In this document: in pieces, positions 44,808 to 55,000 of the stretch
Numbering within the stretch: position 1 is the stretch's first letter
Layout of the letters: every line of letters starts with the position of its first letter
DNA from: Roseburia_C sp900315735
GTDB lineage: Bacteria > Bacillota > Clostridia > Lachnospirales > Lachnospiraceae
Assembly: GCA_052118425.1 (NCBI GenBank)
Contig: JBQKHF010000010.1
Direction: 5' to 3' (one strand)
Length of the DNA stretch: 64,000 nucleotides
Translations under genes and position numbers: made by a program
The notes under the pieces: generated by a model
Told to the model about the DNA's origin: nothing
What the model saw: only the letters and a program-made list of their open reading frames with translations
Databases searched by the model: none

Positions 44808-46697
44808 GTGTATAATCATTTATTTCAGCCAATTTCTATTAATGGAATGATATTAAAAAATAGAATTGTGGCAACACCGACAGGTGATGATTTTGAAGAA
44901 AAAGCATTGGGTGGCGCAGCACTTGTAATTGCGGGACATGCAATAGTAGAACCGGGACGTTCCGGTTTTGCAAGTCCGGAAGAACCGTATCCATTTGCCA
45001 AGTATGAAAGAGAAGCAACCAGAAAGAAAGTGCTTAAGATTCACAAAGGCGGAGCAAAAGCTTCTATCGAAATCTTCCACGCAGGACAGGATGCAAGAAC
45101 GGTGGATTATGCGAAAGGACCATCGGGATTTATCCGCCCGGATGGAGTAGAAGTAAAGGAAATGGATGAAGCGTTGATGGAGGAGACACTGCAGTGGTAT
45201 GCCGAGACCGCAGCAAGTGCGAGAAAAATTGGTTTCGATTCCATTTTTCTTCACTTCGGACATGGCTGGCTTCCGGCACAGTTCCTTTCCCCGCATTACA
45301 ATCACCGGACAGATTCCTACGGCGGAAGCATAGAAAACCGCAGCCGTTTTCCACTTCGGATATTAGAAACTGTTCGAAAAGCAGTTGGAAAAGATTATCC
45401 GATTGATATGCGTGTCAGTGCCTATGAATGGATTGAAGATTCCATAAGCTTTGAAGATGTGATGTATTTCCTGAAACAGGCAGAGCAGTATGTGGATACC
45501 GTTCAGATTTCATCGGGAATCGATAAAGTATTTGAGGCAAATGTGCATTGTATCACGACCAATCTGGAAGAGGAAATGCCGAATCTCAAATGGGCAAAAA
45601 TTGCAAAGCAGGAGCTTAAGATTCCGGTTTCTGTGGTCAGCGCCGTTATGACACCGGAAATGGCCGATGAGATTATTGCAAAGGGCTATGTGGATATGGT
45701 GGCATTTGGAAGAACACTTCTGGCAGATCCGAACTGGCCGAAGAAGGCACGGGAAGGACATCCGGAAGACATTGTTCCATGTCTCAGATGCTCCAACTGT
45801 TATCACATTTCCACAGACCACTGGAATGTAGGCTGTTCGGTAAATCCAAGATATCATAATGAGGAATTTGTTCCATCGGGACTGGATTTGCCGGAAGCAA
45901 AAGAGAAAAAACATGTGGTAATCGTTGGTGGAGGACCGGCAGGCATGAAAGCTGCCATGACAGCATATGACCGGGGACATCAGGTGACATTACTGGAAAA
46001 GGAAAGTGAACTGGGCGGCATGCTTCGTTTCATTGAAAAGGAAGCACACAAGGAAGAAATTAAGCGGCTTCTGAAGTATTACCGGACGCAGATGGCAAAA
46101 AGAAAGATAGAGGTTCGTCTGAACACAGAAGCAACACCAGAGTTCATAAAAGAGCTTCAGCCGGATTCATTGATAGTTGCCCTTGGTGCCATAGAGAGGA
46201 TTCTTCCGATTCCGGGAATTGACGGTTCCAAGGTACAGCTTGCAACAAAAGCAATTGCATATCCGGAACAGCTAGGACAGGATATTGTAATCCTTGGTGG
46301 AGGAAGTATTGGATGCGAGATAGGATTGGAACTTGCCGAGCAGGGAAAGAATGTTTCCATTCTGGAACTGACCGATACACTGGCAGCAAATGCCAACTCT
46401 TTATACCGGGAAGCATTACGTCAGAAGTTTTTGCAGTATGAGAATCTTCACAGCCTGTTAAAATGCGGTTGCAGCAGAATCAAAGAGGATGTTGTTGTTT
46501 ATAAGGATGAAAAGGGAGAAGAGAAGAGTATTTCCTATGACAACCTGATTCTTTCTACCGGACTTTCGGCACAGAAAAAGCTTGTAGAAGCATTTTACGG
46601 AATCTGTAAAGATACCATAGCAATTGGGGACTGTATCAGTCCATCGAACATTATGAATGCAAATTTTGAAGGGTTTGCAGCAGGATTAAATATATAA
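44808..46697 (+). CDS. old-yellow-enzyme-type NADH:flavin oxidoreductase with Fe-S and FAD domains
   Basis: 629 residues: FMN-binding TIM barrel (about 1-330), a [4Fe-4S] motif CLRCSNC then C further on (about 325-350), and an FAD/NAD(P) Rossmann part with VVIVGGGPAGMKAA and VILGGGSIGCEIGLELAEQGK. Same plan as 2,4-dienoyl-CoA reductase and the bile-acid-converting BaiCD/BaiH enzymes; the substrate is an unsaturated carbonyl but cannot be named. GTG start with AAAGGAG 6 bases upstream. First in a cluster with PTS genes, 38 bases before EIIBC. Confidence 0.88.
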   Translation: MYNHLFQPISINGMILKNRIVATPTGDDFEEKALGGAALVIAGHAIVEPGRSGFASPEEPYPFAKYEREATRKKVLKIHKGGAKASIEIFHAGQDARTVDYAKGPSGFIRPDGVEVKEMDEALMEETLQWYAETAASARKIGFDSIFLHFGHGWLPAQFLSPHYNHRTDSYGGSIENRSRFPLRILETVRKAVGKDYPIDMRVSAYEWIEDSISFEDVMYFLKQAEQYVDTVQISSGIDKVFEANVHCITTNLEEEMPNLKWAKIAKQELKIPVSVVSAVMTPEMADEIIAKGYVDMVAFGRTLLADPNWPKKAREGHPEDIVPCLRCSNCYHISTDHWNVGCSVNPRYHNEEFVPSGLDLPEAKEKKHVVIVGGGPAGMKAAMTAYDRGHQVTLLEKESELGGMLRFIEKEAHKEEIKRLLKYYRTQMAKRKIEVRLNTEATPEFIKELQPDSLIVALGAIERILPIPGIDGSKVQLATKAIAYPEQLGQDIVILGGGSIGCEIGLELAEQGKNVSILELTDTLAANANSLYREALRQKFLQYENLHSLLKCGCSRIKEDVVVYKDEKGEEKSISYDNLILSTGLSAQKKLVEAFYGICKDTIAIGDCISPSNIMNANFEGFAAGLNI

Positions 46698-46735
46698 GAA
46701 AAATGTGAATTACACAAAAGAAAGGGGTAATACGA

Positions 46736-48115
46736 ATGAAAGACTACTCAGAATTAATTCAGGCGGTTATCGCCGGCGTAGGTGGCACAGATAATATTGA
46801 AAGTTGTATTCACTGTGCAACAAGACTCCGTTTTACATTAAAGGATGGAGCAAAATTTGATCAGGCTTCCTTAAAGAAAGTAAAAGGTGTACTGGGAACC
46901 TTAATCGGCTCCGGATATTATCAGGTATTAATCGGACCAAATGTAGGTGATGTTTATGCACAGCTTGCAGAAGTTCCGGCACTGAAATCCAAATTAAAAG
47001 CAGAAAATCCAGCAGAAGCTGTGGATGGCGGGAAGAAGAAAGTCGGACTTTTAGACAGATTTACAAAAATGATGTCCGATGTATATGCACCGTATATTCC
47101 GATTTTGGCAACCGGTGGTATCGCATCCGGATTAATTGGATTACTGGCAAACATTGGCGTAGTAGACAGCACAGGTCTTACTTACCAGACCTTTTATTCT
47201 ATTTTTTATTCGCTGATTTATTTCTTCCCGATTCTGTTGGCATTTACAGCAGGAAAGCATTTTAAATGTAATCCTTATGTAGCCGTAACACTGGGTGCAT
47301 CCATTATGTATCCTGGCGTAGCAGACCTTCTGGTAACCGGTGAGAAAGCTTCCTTATTGGGAATTAACTTTACCGCATATAATTTCAGCGGTTCCTTTAT
47401 CCCGATTTTACTGGCAGTATTCTGTATGAGTTATTTTGAAAAATGGCTGAAAAAGATTTTGCCACAGGTAGTGCAGTTTATCCTTGTTCCATTCTTATGT
47501 TTGATTGTATTTGTTCCACTTAGCATTCTTGTATTTGGACCGCTGGGCGGCCTTGTTGCAAACGGAATTAATGCCGTATACGGTGTAGTAAGCGCAAGCA
47601 AGATTCTTGTAGGCATTGTATTTGGTGGATTATTCTCCTTGGTAATCCTTCTTGGTATGCACTGGGCAGTTACTCCGATTCTTCTTGGAATTATGGCAGA
47701 GCAGGGCTTTGAGCCGGCGCTGGCAGCAGGTGGAATGGGTAACTACGCAGCACTTGGAATCTGCCTTGCAGTAGCAGTATTTGCAAAAAATGCAGGAGAC
47801 AAGACAACTGCAGGTTCAGCAGCATTTACCAATGCACTTTGCGGTATTACAGAGCCTGGACTTTACGGTATCATTTTAAGAAGCAAATGGTTGCTTGGAA
47901 CAATGATTGTTTCCGGTGCAGTAGCAGGATTAGTTCTTGGAATCGGCGGTGTTGCAGCAACAAACTTCTCCTTCTCAGGACTTCTTGCTTTCAGTGGCTG
48001 GTTTGGATGTGTCAACTTCCCGATGTACTGCGTAGGAATTATCGTATCTATCGTTTTAGGATTCGGAATCACAGCATTCCTGCTTAAGAGCGGTAAAGTA
48101 AAAGAATATGACTAG
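46736..48115 (+). CDS. PTS sugar transporter EIIBC, glucose superfamily
   Basis: 459 residues. EIIB domain (1-80) with phospho-Cys27 in CATRLRF, then the EIIC membrane domain (about 115-455) with many helices and HWAVTPILLG plus GITEPGLYGI motifs that mark the glucose/glucoside/N-acetylmuramate superfamily. Takes up and phosphorylates a sugar; which one is unknown. AAAGGGG before the ATG. EIIA is a separate gene 1.1 kb on, beyond the regulator. Confidence 0.92.
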   Translation: MKDYSELIQAVIAGVGGTDNIESCIHCATRLRFTLKDGAKFDQASLKKVKGVLGTLIGSGYYQVLIGPNVGDVYAQLAEVPALKSKLKAENPAEAVDGGKKKVGLLDRFTKMMSDVYAPYIPILATGGIASGLIGLLANIGVVDSTGLTYQTFYSIFYSLIYFFPILLAFTAGKHFKCNPYVAVTLGASIMYPGVADLLVTGEKASLLGINFTAYNFSGSFIPILLAVFCMSYFEKWLKKILPQVVQFILVPFLCLIVFVPLSILVFGPLGGLVANGINAVYGVVSASKILVGIVFGGLFSLVILLGMHWAVTPILLGIMAEQGFEPALAAGGMGNYAALGICLAVAVFAKNAGDKTTAGSAAFTNALCGITEPGLYGIILRSKWLLGTMIVSGAVAGLVLGIGGVAATNFSFSGLLAFSGWFGCVNFPMYCVGIIVSIVLGFGITAFLLKSGKVKEYD

Positions 48116-48250
48116 AATATAATTGATGCGGGGAACCCGCAAAGCATATTTCTGGTAATTTACAATATCTTCCCTTTTTTTCCGGTGGATTCTCTGCTAA
48201 AATAAATGTAAAATTATTTGGCAAAAGCTGCCGGAAGAAAGGGAAGTGCT

Positions 48251-49108
48251 ATGATTATAGAAAAACTGATGAAGCAGGCAGACTTTACAGATGTTGAAAA
48301 AAGTATTGCAGCTTATTTGATGAAAAATGGGTTTGATGTAAAAAATATGTCCATTCAGTCTCTGGCACGTGCGACTTTTTCGTCGCCGTCTACTATTACA
48401 AGATTTTGTAGAAAGTTGGGACTGGATGGATATAAAAAATTTCAGATTCTGTTTTATTCAGAATATGAAGCATTTGCAAATCAGGGCGTAGTAGATGCAA
48501 ACTATCCTTTTTCGGGGAATGACTCTTTTGAACAGATAGCAAGGAAACTTGCAAAATTAAATAATGAGACTATAAGAAAAACAGTGTCTGGATTTGATTA
48601 TAACCAGCTGCACCGCATTGTACAGCGGGTGAGCAGAGCCGATATGATTAATGTTTTCAGTGTCGGAACCTCTGCCACAGTAGCACTGGAATTTCAACAG
48701 AAAATGCTGCGTTTTGGTAAAATAGTAAACTTGACGATGAGTTCCTGTTTCCTGCCGGGCTATGCACTGACGGCAACGGAGCACACCGTCAATCTTGCAA
48801 TTTCCCAGTCCGGCGAAAACCGGGATGTGGTAGAAAGCTTAAAGCTTTTGAAAAAGAATAAACGCTACTGCATAGGAATTACGGCAACTCCAGACAGCTC
48901 CGTGGCGAAAATGTGCCAGGAAGTCATTCTGGTGGATATTCAGGAGCAGTATTCCTATGAAGAAAAGATAGACACCTTTGCCGTGTACAGTGCGTTCCAT
49001 TTTATATTGGATTGCATGTTTTCCTTTTTGTATCAGCTTGATTATGAAAGCAATGAAAAGGAGACAAAGGAAAAGGCGTATTTCATAAAAGAAAGTAAAG
49101 AACAGTAG
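48251..49108 (+). CDS. MurR/RpiR family transcriptional regulator
   Basis: 285 residues: N-terminal RpiR helix-turn-helix (about 1-75, SSPSTITRFCRKLGLDGYKKFQ) and a C-terminal SIS sugar-phosphate-binding domain (about 115-240, GTSATVALEF and ISQSGENRDVVE). Likely controls the PTS genes around it in response to a phosphosugar. ATG 48251 has AAAGGGA 7 bases upstream; earlier in-frame codons lack one. Confidence 0.9.
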   Translation: MIIEKLMKQADFTDVEKSIAAYLMKNGFDVKNMSIQSLARATFSSPSTITRFCRKLGLDGYKKFQILFYSEYEAFANQGVVDANYPFSGNDSFEQIARKLAKLNNETIRKTVSGFDYNQLHRIVQRVSRADMINVFSVGTSATVALEFQQKMLRFGKIVNLTMSSCFLPGYALTATEHTVNLAISQSGENRDVVESLKLLKKNKRYCIGITATPDSSVAKMCQEVILVDIQEQYSYEEKIDTFAVYSAFHFILDCMFSFLYQLDYESNEKETKEKAYFIKESKEQ

Positions 49109-49188
49109 CAGAAAGAATGTTATCCATAGTTATGTAAATCAATCTGACTTGGCAGCATAGAAAAAGAAAAGAAAGGCGGGAAATAGAG

Positions 49189-49689
49189 ATGTTTTCCATT
49201 TTTAAAAATAAAGAAAATTCCACAGAAGAAACTCAGACACCGGTTCTGAAAGCATATTTGTCAGGAAAAGTAATACCGATTGAAGAAGTAAAGGATGAAG
49301 TATTTTCCACAAAAGCCTTAGGCGATGGGCTGGCAATTGAACCGGAAGGAAATGTTGTTACCGCTCCGTGTGCCGCAACGGTTTCCTTATTAATGGATGA
49401 TTCGAAACATGCCGTAGGCTTAACCTTATCAAATGGAGCAGAAATTCTGATTCACGAAGGAATTGATACCGTAAATATGCAGGGAGATGGCTTCCGCTAC
49501 TTTGTAAAACAGGGACAGAAAGTAAAAGCAGGAGACAAGCTCTTAGAATTTGACCCGGAGAAAATCAAAGCCCAGGGATATGAGAAAACCTGCATTCTGG
49601 TATTTACCAATGGCGTTGAGTACCCGGATATGAAGCTTCATACCGGAATGGATGCGGTACAGAACGAGACTGTAATCGTAGAATTTTAA
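49189..49689 (+). CDS. PTS glucose-type EIIA
   Basis: 166 residues, the Crr/EIIA-Glc fold. Takes phosphate from HPr and passes it to EIIB. Active-site pair His74 (KHAVGL) and phosphorylated His89 (ILIHEGIDTV) are present. Charged N-terminal 20 residues precede the domain. Serves the EIIBC in this cluster. AAAGGCGGG before the ATG. Confidence 0.93.
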   Translation: MFSIFKNKENSTEETQTPVLKAYLSGKVIPIEEVKDEVFSTKALGDGLAIEPEGNVVTAPCAATVSLLMDDSKHAVGLTLSNGAEILIHEGIDTVNMQGDGFRYFVKQGQKVKAGDKLLEFDPEKIKAQGYEKTCILVFTNGVEYPDMKLHTGMDAVQNETVIVEF

Positions 49690-49743
49690 GATTGGAAATT
49701 TGTAATTAAAAAAGAATAAAAGACACAGAAACTTCACAAATTT

Positions 49744-49786
49744 CCTTAGGAAAACTAAGGTACAACTAAAGTTCGTTTCCTATACT
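49744..49786 (+). promoter_or_regulatory. possible promoter and operator before the lipoprotein gene
   Basis: TATACT (49781-49786) makes a fair -10; no good -35 is seen 17 bases before it. A hairpin or operator CCTTAG/CTAAGG (49744-49749 with 49755-49760) covers the -35 position, which suggests an activator or repressor site. Confidence 0.35.
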
Positions 49787-49830
49787 GTGTACAGAAACAA
49801 AGAAGAACACACAGAAAGGAAGTATGAAAT

Positions 49831-51885
49831 ATGAAGAAAAAATATCTTATTATAATGTTAGGACTTGTACTTAGTTTTTCAACTTTAAGCGGATGCGGAA
49901 ACAATTCAGCAAGTGATACGGAGGTTTCCACAGAGGCAGAGGAAAGCGATACTTTATATGGCGAGGTCAGCAGTGTCAGCGATGATTCCGTTACAATAGA
50001 AGTTGGAACATACAGTTCCGATGATGGAACGCTTACACTGAGTGGAGAAGAAAAGACCATAACCGTAACGGATGATACAACCATCAGCCGCCAGGGAATG
50101 GGTGGTGAGCCGGGAAATGGTGAAGCACCGGGAAATGGTGAGGCACCGGGAAACGGCGAAGCACCGGGAAATGGTGAAGCACCGGGAAATGGCGAAGCAC
50201 CGGAAAATGGTGGCGCACCGGATAATAACGCCGACGGAACAGAAGTCAGCGATACATCTTCCGATAGTGACAGCAAGAACATGGAGCAGCCACCGGAGAA
50301 ACCATCTGATGACAGCAGTGACAACGGCAATGGAAATGGAAATGGAAACCAGCCACCGGAGAAGCCGTCCGATGATAGCAATAGCGACAGCAGTGATAAC
50401 AGCAATGGAAATGGAAACGGAAACCAGCCACCGGAAATGCCGTCTCAGGAGATGAGCCTTTCTGATTTGTCAGAAGGCGATACTGTAAGCATTACCTTTG
50501 ATGAGGATGGCAATGCATTAACCATTATCGTAATAGATGGCCAGGGCGGTATGCCGGGCGGCGGAATGAGCCAGGGCGGCGTAGATTCCTATGATGCAGT
50601 GACCGAATTTACCGAAGATACCGAGGTGGATGGAGAAAGCTATACTTCAGAAGGAACCGATGAAAATGCCATTCACATTTTTGACGGAGCCAATGTAACC
50701 TTAAAAAATATTTCCGTTGACCGTACTTCAGAAGACAGCCAGGGCGGTGATAATTCCAGCTTCTATGGTGTTGGCGCAGCAGTTTTGAATACAGATGGAA
50801 CCGCATATATCAGTGACAGTACCATAACAACCGATGCGAAGGGAGCAGCAGGTGTATTTTCCTATGGTGATGGCGTAACTTATGTAGCAGATACAGATAT
50901 TACCACTCAGGAGGATACATCCGGCGGAATCCATGTAGCCGGAGGCGGAACCTTATATGCATGGGATTTGAATGTGGAGACCAATGGACAGTCTTCCGCA
51001 GCAATTCGAAGTGACCGTGGCGGCGGAACCATGGTAGTAGATGGCGGAAGCTACACCTCTAATGGCGTCGGTTCCCCTGCTATCTACAGCACCGCGGATA
51101 TTACTGTAAATGATGCAGACCTTACAGCAAACGGTTCAGAGGCAGTCTGTATCGAAGGATTGAATACCATCCGTCTTTACGATTCCGATTTAACCGGAAA
51201 TATGAGTGATGATGACCAGAATGACTGCACCTGGAATGTAATCTTGTATCAGAGCATGTCCGGTGATTCCGAAGTCGGTAACAGTACCTTTGAGATGCAG
51301 GGAGGCAGCCTTACGGCAAAAAACGGCGGCATGTTCTACACTACCAATACAGAATCCACCATTACACTTTCCGATGTGGATATCACTTATGCATCAGACA
51401 ATGATTTCTTCTTAAGATGTACCGGAAATAATAACCAGCGTGGCTGGGGAGAAAGCGGTGCAAACGGAGCGGACTGTCTCTTTACAGCCAGCAGCCAGGA
51501 AATGGAAGGTGACATCATCTGGGACAGCATCAGCCAGCTTGATTTCTATATGATGGATAACAGTACCTTAACCGGCGCAATCGTAGATGATGAGACCTAT
51601 GCCGGAAATGGCGGAGACGGTTATTGTGCCCTTTCCATTGAAAAAGGAAGCACCTGGATTGTAACCGGTGACAGCACACTGACTACCCTTTCCAATGCAG
51701 GAACGATTGTAGACGAAGATGGCAATACCGTTACCATTCAGGGTGAGGACGGAACCGTTTATGTAAAAGGAACCAGCTCCTATACCATCACAGTAGAAAC
51801 CTACAATGACAGCGCAGACATGTCCGGAGCCAGCACACTTTCTAACTGGTCTGACTATGAAGTGGCAAAACCGGAAGAGCTGTAA
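49831..51885 (+). CDS. repeat-rich beta-helix surface lipoprotein
   Basis: 684 residues. Lipoprotein signal with lipobox LSGC (Cys22). A short beta domain (42-93), then (G/E)APGNG repeats (about 93-133), then three QPPEKPS blocks with Ser/Asp/Asn/Gly linkers (about 152-207), then a right-handed beta-helix-like region to the end made of Asp/Gly/Asn/Thr-rich turns (for example TAYISDSTITTDAKGAAG). Resembles carbohydrate-binding beta-helix proteins of the Cthe_2159 kind in gut Firmicutes. It is likely a surface-attached glycan-binding protein; no catalytic motif seen. AAAGGAAG before the ATG. Confidence 0.75.
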   Translation: MKKKYLIIMLGLVLSFSTLSGCGNNSASDTEVSTEAEESDTLYGEVSSVSDDSVTIEVGTYSSDDGTLTLSGEEKTITVTDDTTISRQGMGGEPGNGEAPGNGEAPGNGEAPGNGEAPGNGEAPENGGAPDNNADGTEVSDTSSDSDSKNMEQPPEKPSDDSSDNGNGNGNGNQPPEKPSDDSNSDSSDNSNGNGNGNQPPEMPSQEMSLSDLSEGDTVSITFDEDGNALTIIVIDGQGGMPGGGMSQGGVDSYDAVTEFTEDTEVDGESYTSEGTDENAIHIFDGANVTLKNISVDRTSEDSQGGDNSSFYGVGAAVLNTDGTAYISDSTITTDAKGAAGVFSYGDGVTYVADTDITTQEDTSGGIHVAGGGTLYAWDLNVETNGQSSAAIRSDRGGGTMVVDGGSYTSNGVGSPAIYSTADITVNDADLTANGSEAVCIEGLNTIRLYDSDLTGNMSDDDQNDCTWNVILYQSMSGDSEVGNSTFEMQGGSLTAKNGGMFYTTNTESTITLSDVDITYASDNDFFLRCTGNNNQRGWGESGANGADCLFTASSQEMEGDIIWDSISQLDFYMMDNSTLTGAIVDDETYAGNGGDGYCALSIEKGSTWIVTGDSTLTTLSNAGTIVDEDGNTVTIQGEDGTVYVKGTSSYTITVETYNDSADMSGASTLSNWSDYEVAKPEEL
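50107..50226 (+). repeat. 18-base in-gene tandem repeat (EAPGNG)
   Basis: Six to seven units of the kind GCACCGGGAAATGGTGAA, each six codons, the last two diverged (EAPENG, GAPDNN). Third-position changes separate some units. Unit-number changes would keep frame, so length could vary between strains. Confidence 0.85.
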
Positions 51886-51957
51886 AATAAAAGCAATTTA
51901 TAGAAAAAAGTAATATAAAGAAGAATGATATAAAAAGAATAAAATAAAAATATATAG

Positions 51958-52001
51958 AACCAGATAGTTCTTTCTTTTATAAGAAAAGGCTATCTGGTTT
52001 T
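51958..52001 (+). terminator. intrinsic terminator after the lipoprotein gene
   Basis: AACCAGATAG (51958-51967) pairs with CTATCTGGTT (51990-51999) with a CTTTT/AAAAG stem in the loop, then TT. Followed at once by the flagellar-type promoter. Confidence 0.75.
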
Positions 52002-52013
52002 GTAATGTATTCT

Positions 52014-52040
52014 TAAGTTTTTCCTCCAATCAGCCGACAT
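52014..52040 (+). promoter_or_regulatory. sigma-28 (sigma-D) flagellar promoter
   Basis: TAAG (52014-52017), exactly 15 bases, GCCGACAT (52033-52040). The Bacillus sigma-D consensus is TAAA, 15 bases, GCCGATAT, so one mismatch in each box. It lies 48 bases before the DUF6240-like gene. Confidence 0.8.
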
Positions 52041-52088
52041 AATAAAATAGCAGGACATTTGATAAGACCGTGAAAATGGAGGAATTTC

Positions 52089-55000
52089 ATGCGGATAGAA
52101 CAGAATCAGAAAATGGATGCCAATGTAGTAGTGACAGGAAATGCCAGACAGGAAAATGTGGCAGCTACGAAGAAGGATGCATCCATCGTAAGAATAGAAA
52201 AAGACAGAAAGGCAGACCGTCTGTTAGAGCAGCCGACTTATGGCAAGCCGGAAAAAGAGGGAAATGCCTTAGAGGAGATTAAGGAGCAGGCATCCAATCT
52301 GGACGCAACCCAGATGAAAAATGAGATGCTTTTTGCATCAGACCATACTACGGGAAAAGATGTAAAAGCAATGGAAGAGGATGGATTTTCCCTGACAGAT
52401 ACCGAGATTCCAACGGTAGTAACCGAGACCGATAAGATGAAGATGCGTCTGGCAAAGTCAGGAGAAGACATCAGCTATTTCGGGGACGGACTCAGTGATG
52501 CCCAGATTGAAGCGATGGCAGGAAGCACTGCAATGGCACAGCATATTGAATCAGCCCTGAATACCGTAAATATCCCGGTGACAGAGAATAATGTAAAAGA
52601 TATTACAGAGACTGCCAATATGATGGAAGAACTTCATACACCGGATGAAGGAAGCATGAAATATATGCTGGATAATGAACTGCCGGTTACCACTGCCAAT
52701 TTGTACAAAGCAGAATTTTCCGGAAGTGCAACTTATGCCGGAATCCAGCAGATGACAGACCTTGATTATGATGCATTAAAGCAGCAGATAGAAGCCGTGA
52801 TATCTGAAAGCGGTATGGATGTAAATGAGCAGAATATGGCAAATGGCAGATGGCTTATTGAAAATGGTATTCCACTGACTGCAGAGAATTTGGAAAAGTT
52901 ATCCACCTTGCAGCAGTTGCAGCTTCCGCTTGGTGAGGAAGAAATCGTAACGGTAGCGGCAGAGGCAATTTCCGATGGAATCCGTCCACAGGATGCCGTA
53001 CTTTCCGGGGATGATTTCAAGGAGCAGGCGCAGGATGCGTTGGATGTCATTACCAATGTAACGGATGAGGAGCTTGCCTATGTGGTAAATTCCGGGGAAC
53101 CGCTTACCATCGAGAATCTGAAAAAAGCGGCAGATGCAATTGATAAAAAGGATAGCAAAGTATCAACCGCAGCGGATAAAACTGCTTATACGAAAAGCGG
53201 CTTAGACCTTCTGACTGCAAGAAGACAGTTAGAGGAAACCAGACTGAAAATGACCAGTGAAGCGAACCTTTCTTTACTGAAAAAAGGAATTTCCATCGAT
53301 ACGATGGAATTGTCCCAGCTGGTAGAAGAACTGAAAACACAGGAAAACGAATATTACAACAGACTTCTTTCCGGGGATGGCATTGCACCAAAGGAATCCG
53401 ATGTGGCATTGTTCCAGAATGTCATGGACACATCTGAAGCATTAAAAGCGATGCCGGCATATGCCCTTGGAATCCATCCGGTAGATGAAACAACATTGCA
53501 GAGTCTCTATGAAGATGGAGCAGCCTTAAAGGATACCTTTGAAAAGGCAGGGGAACGATATGAGACAATGATGACAGCACCTCGTCAGGACATGGGAGAT
53601 TCCATTTCCAAGGCATTCCGCAATGTGGATGATATTTTAAAGGATTTAGGCCTGGAGACAAGCTATGGAAATCAGCTTGCCGTCAGAATCTTAGCTTATA
53701 ACCAGATGGAGCTGACACCGGAAAATATTGCGGAAATGAAAGCTGCAGATGAAGAAGTGCAGCGGGCATTTGACCATTTAAAACCGGCAGTTGTGCGTAC
53801 CATGATAAAAGAAGGCATGAATCCACTGGATATGAGTTTTGAAGAGATAAATACCGTATCTGAGCAGATTCAGGAAGAACAGGGCATTACCGAAGAGGAA
53901 AAATTCAGTAAATACCTTTATAAATTAGAGCAGAATAAGGAAATCAGTGAAAAAGAACGCAGTGCCTATATTGGTGTATACCGGCTGATCCGTCAGGTGG
54001 AAAAGACAGATGGTGCGGCAATCGGAGCATTGCTGCAGCAGGGTGGAGATATTACATTGCGTGGACTTCTGACACAGGTTCGTTCCGCAAAGCATGGTGC
54101 CATGGATTATCAGGTAGATGATGACTTTGGCGGCGTGCAGACCAAGGAAGGCGCAGGCATTTCCATTACGGAACAGATTGAGGGAGCTTACCAGAAGAAT
54201 AAGCTTTCCGATGTGAAAGACGGACTGGAACCGGAGAAGATTGCACCATTTATGGAAGATGAAAAATGGCTTTCCATGACACCGGAAGAGCTTGCAGATG
54301 CCATGAAAGAAGTGGAGCAGGAAGAAGAGACAGAGGCAGCTTACCGGAAAGAACAGGTACAGGAGCTGTCTCAGGCAGCGGCGGCACCACAGGAAGTCTA
54401 TGAGTGGTTAGAACAGCTTGATATGCCGGCAACCGTCAACCGGGTGCTTGCAGCGGCAGATTATATGAATAACCGGAATCAGGTATTTAACCGCCTGTTT
54501 AAAATGGCAGACCGGAGTGAAAATCTGTCAGAGGAACTGGAAAATATCAAAGAAAAAATATTTTCTGATTTTGCAGAGGCAGTTAAGACACCGAAGGAAA
54601 TGGCAGAAGCACAGCGGAAGCTGGCAGATACTGCAGAGAATGTCATGAAGACGATGCTGATATCGGAGGATAATATCACAAACCTTGATTTGCAGGAACT
54701 GAAAATGATGCATACCCAGATTGCTTTGGGAAGTGCAGCAGCAAAAAAAGAAGAATATGCGATTCCGGTGCTGGTTCAGGGTGAGACCTGCAACATGTCT
54801 CTTAAGATTGTCCGTGGCGAAGAAAAGAAAGGTCTGGTAGACATCGTTTTTGAGACAGACCGCTTAGGAAGAGTGGCAGCACAGCTTCGTGCCGGCAGGG
54901 ATAAAATTTCCGGTTATATTGCAGCAGAATCCAAAGAGACAACTGCATTATTTGAAAGCCATGCCAAAGAGTGGGAAAATCTTTTTGCACAGGAGCCGGG

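Noticed and set aside
50107..50226. CRISPR-like look of the 18-base repeats
   Set aside because: Units are tandem with no spacers and lie in frame inside a lipoprotein gene; no cas gene nearby.
49755..50405. Ser/Pro/Phe-rich frame opposite the lipoprotein repeats
   Set aside because: Mirror of the 18-base repeats; no start signal.
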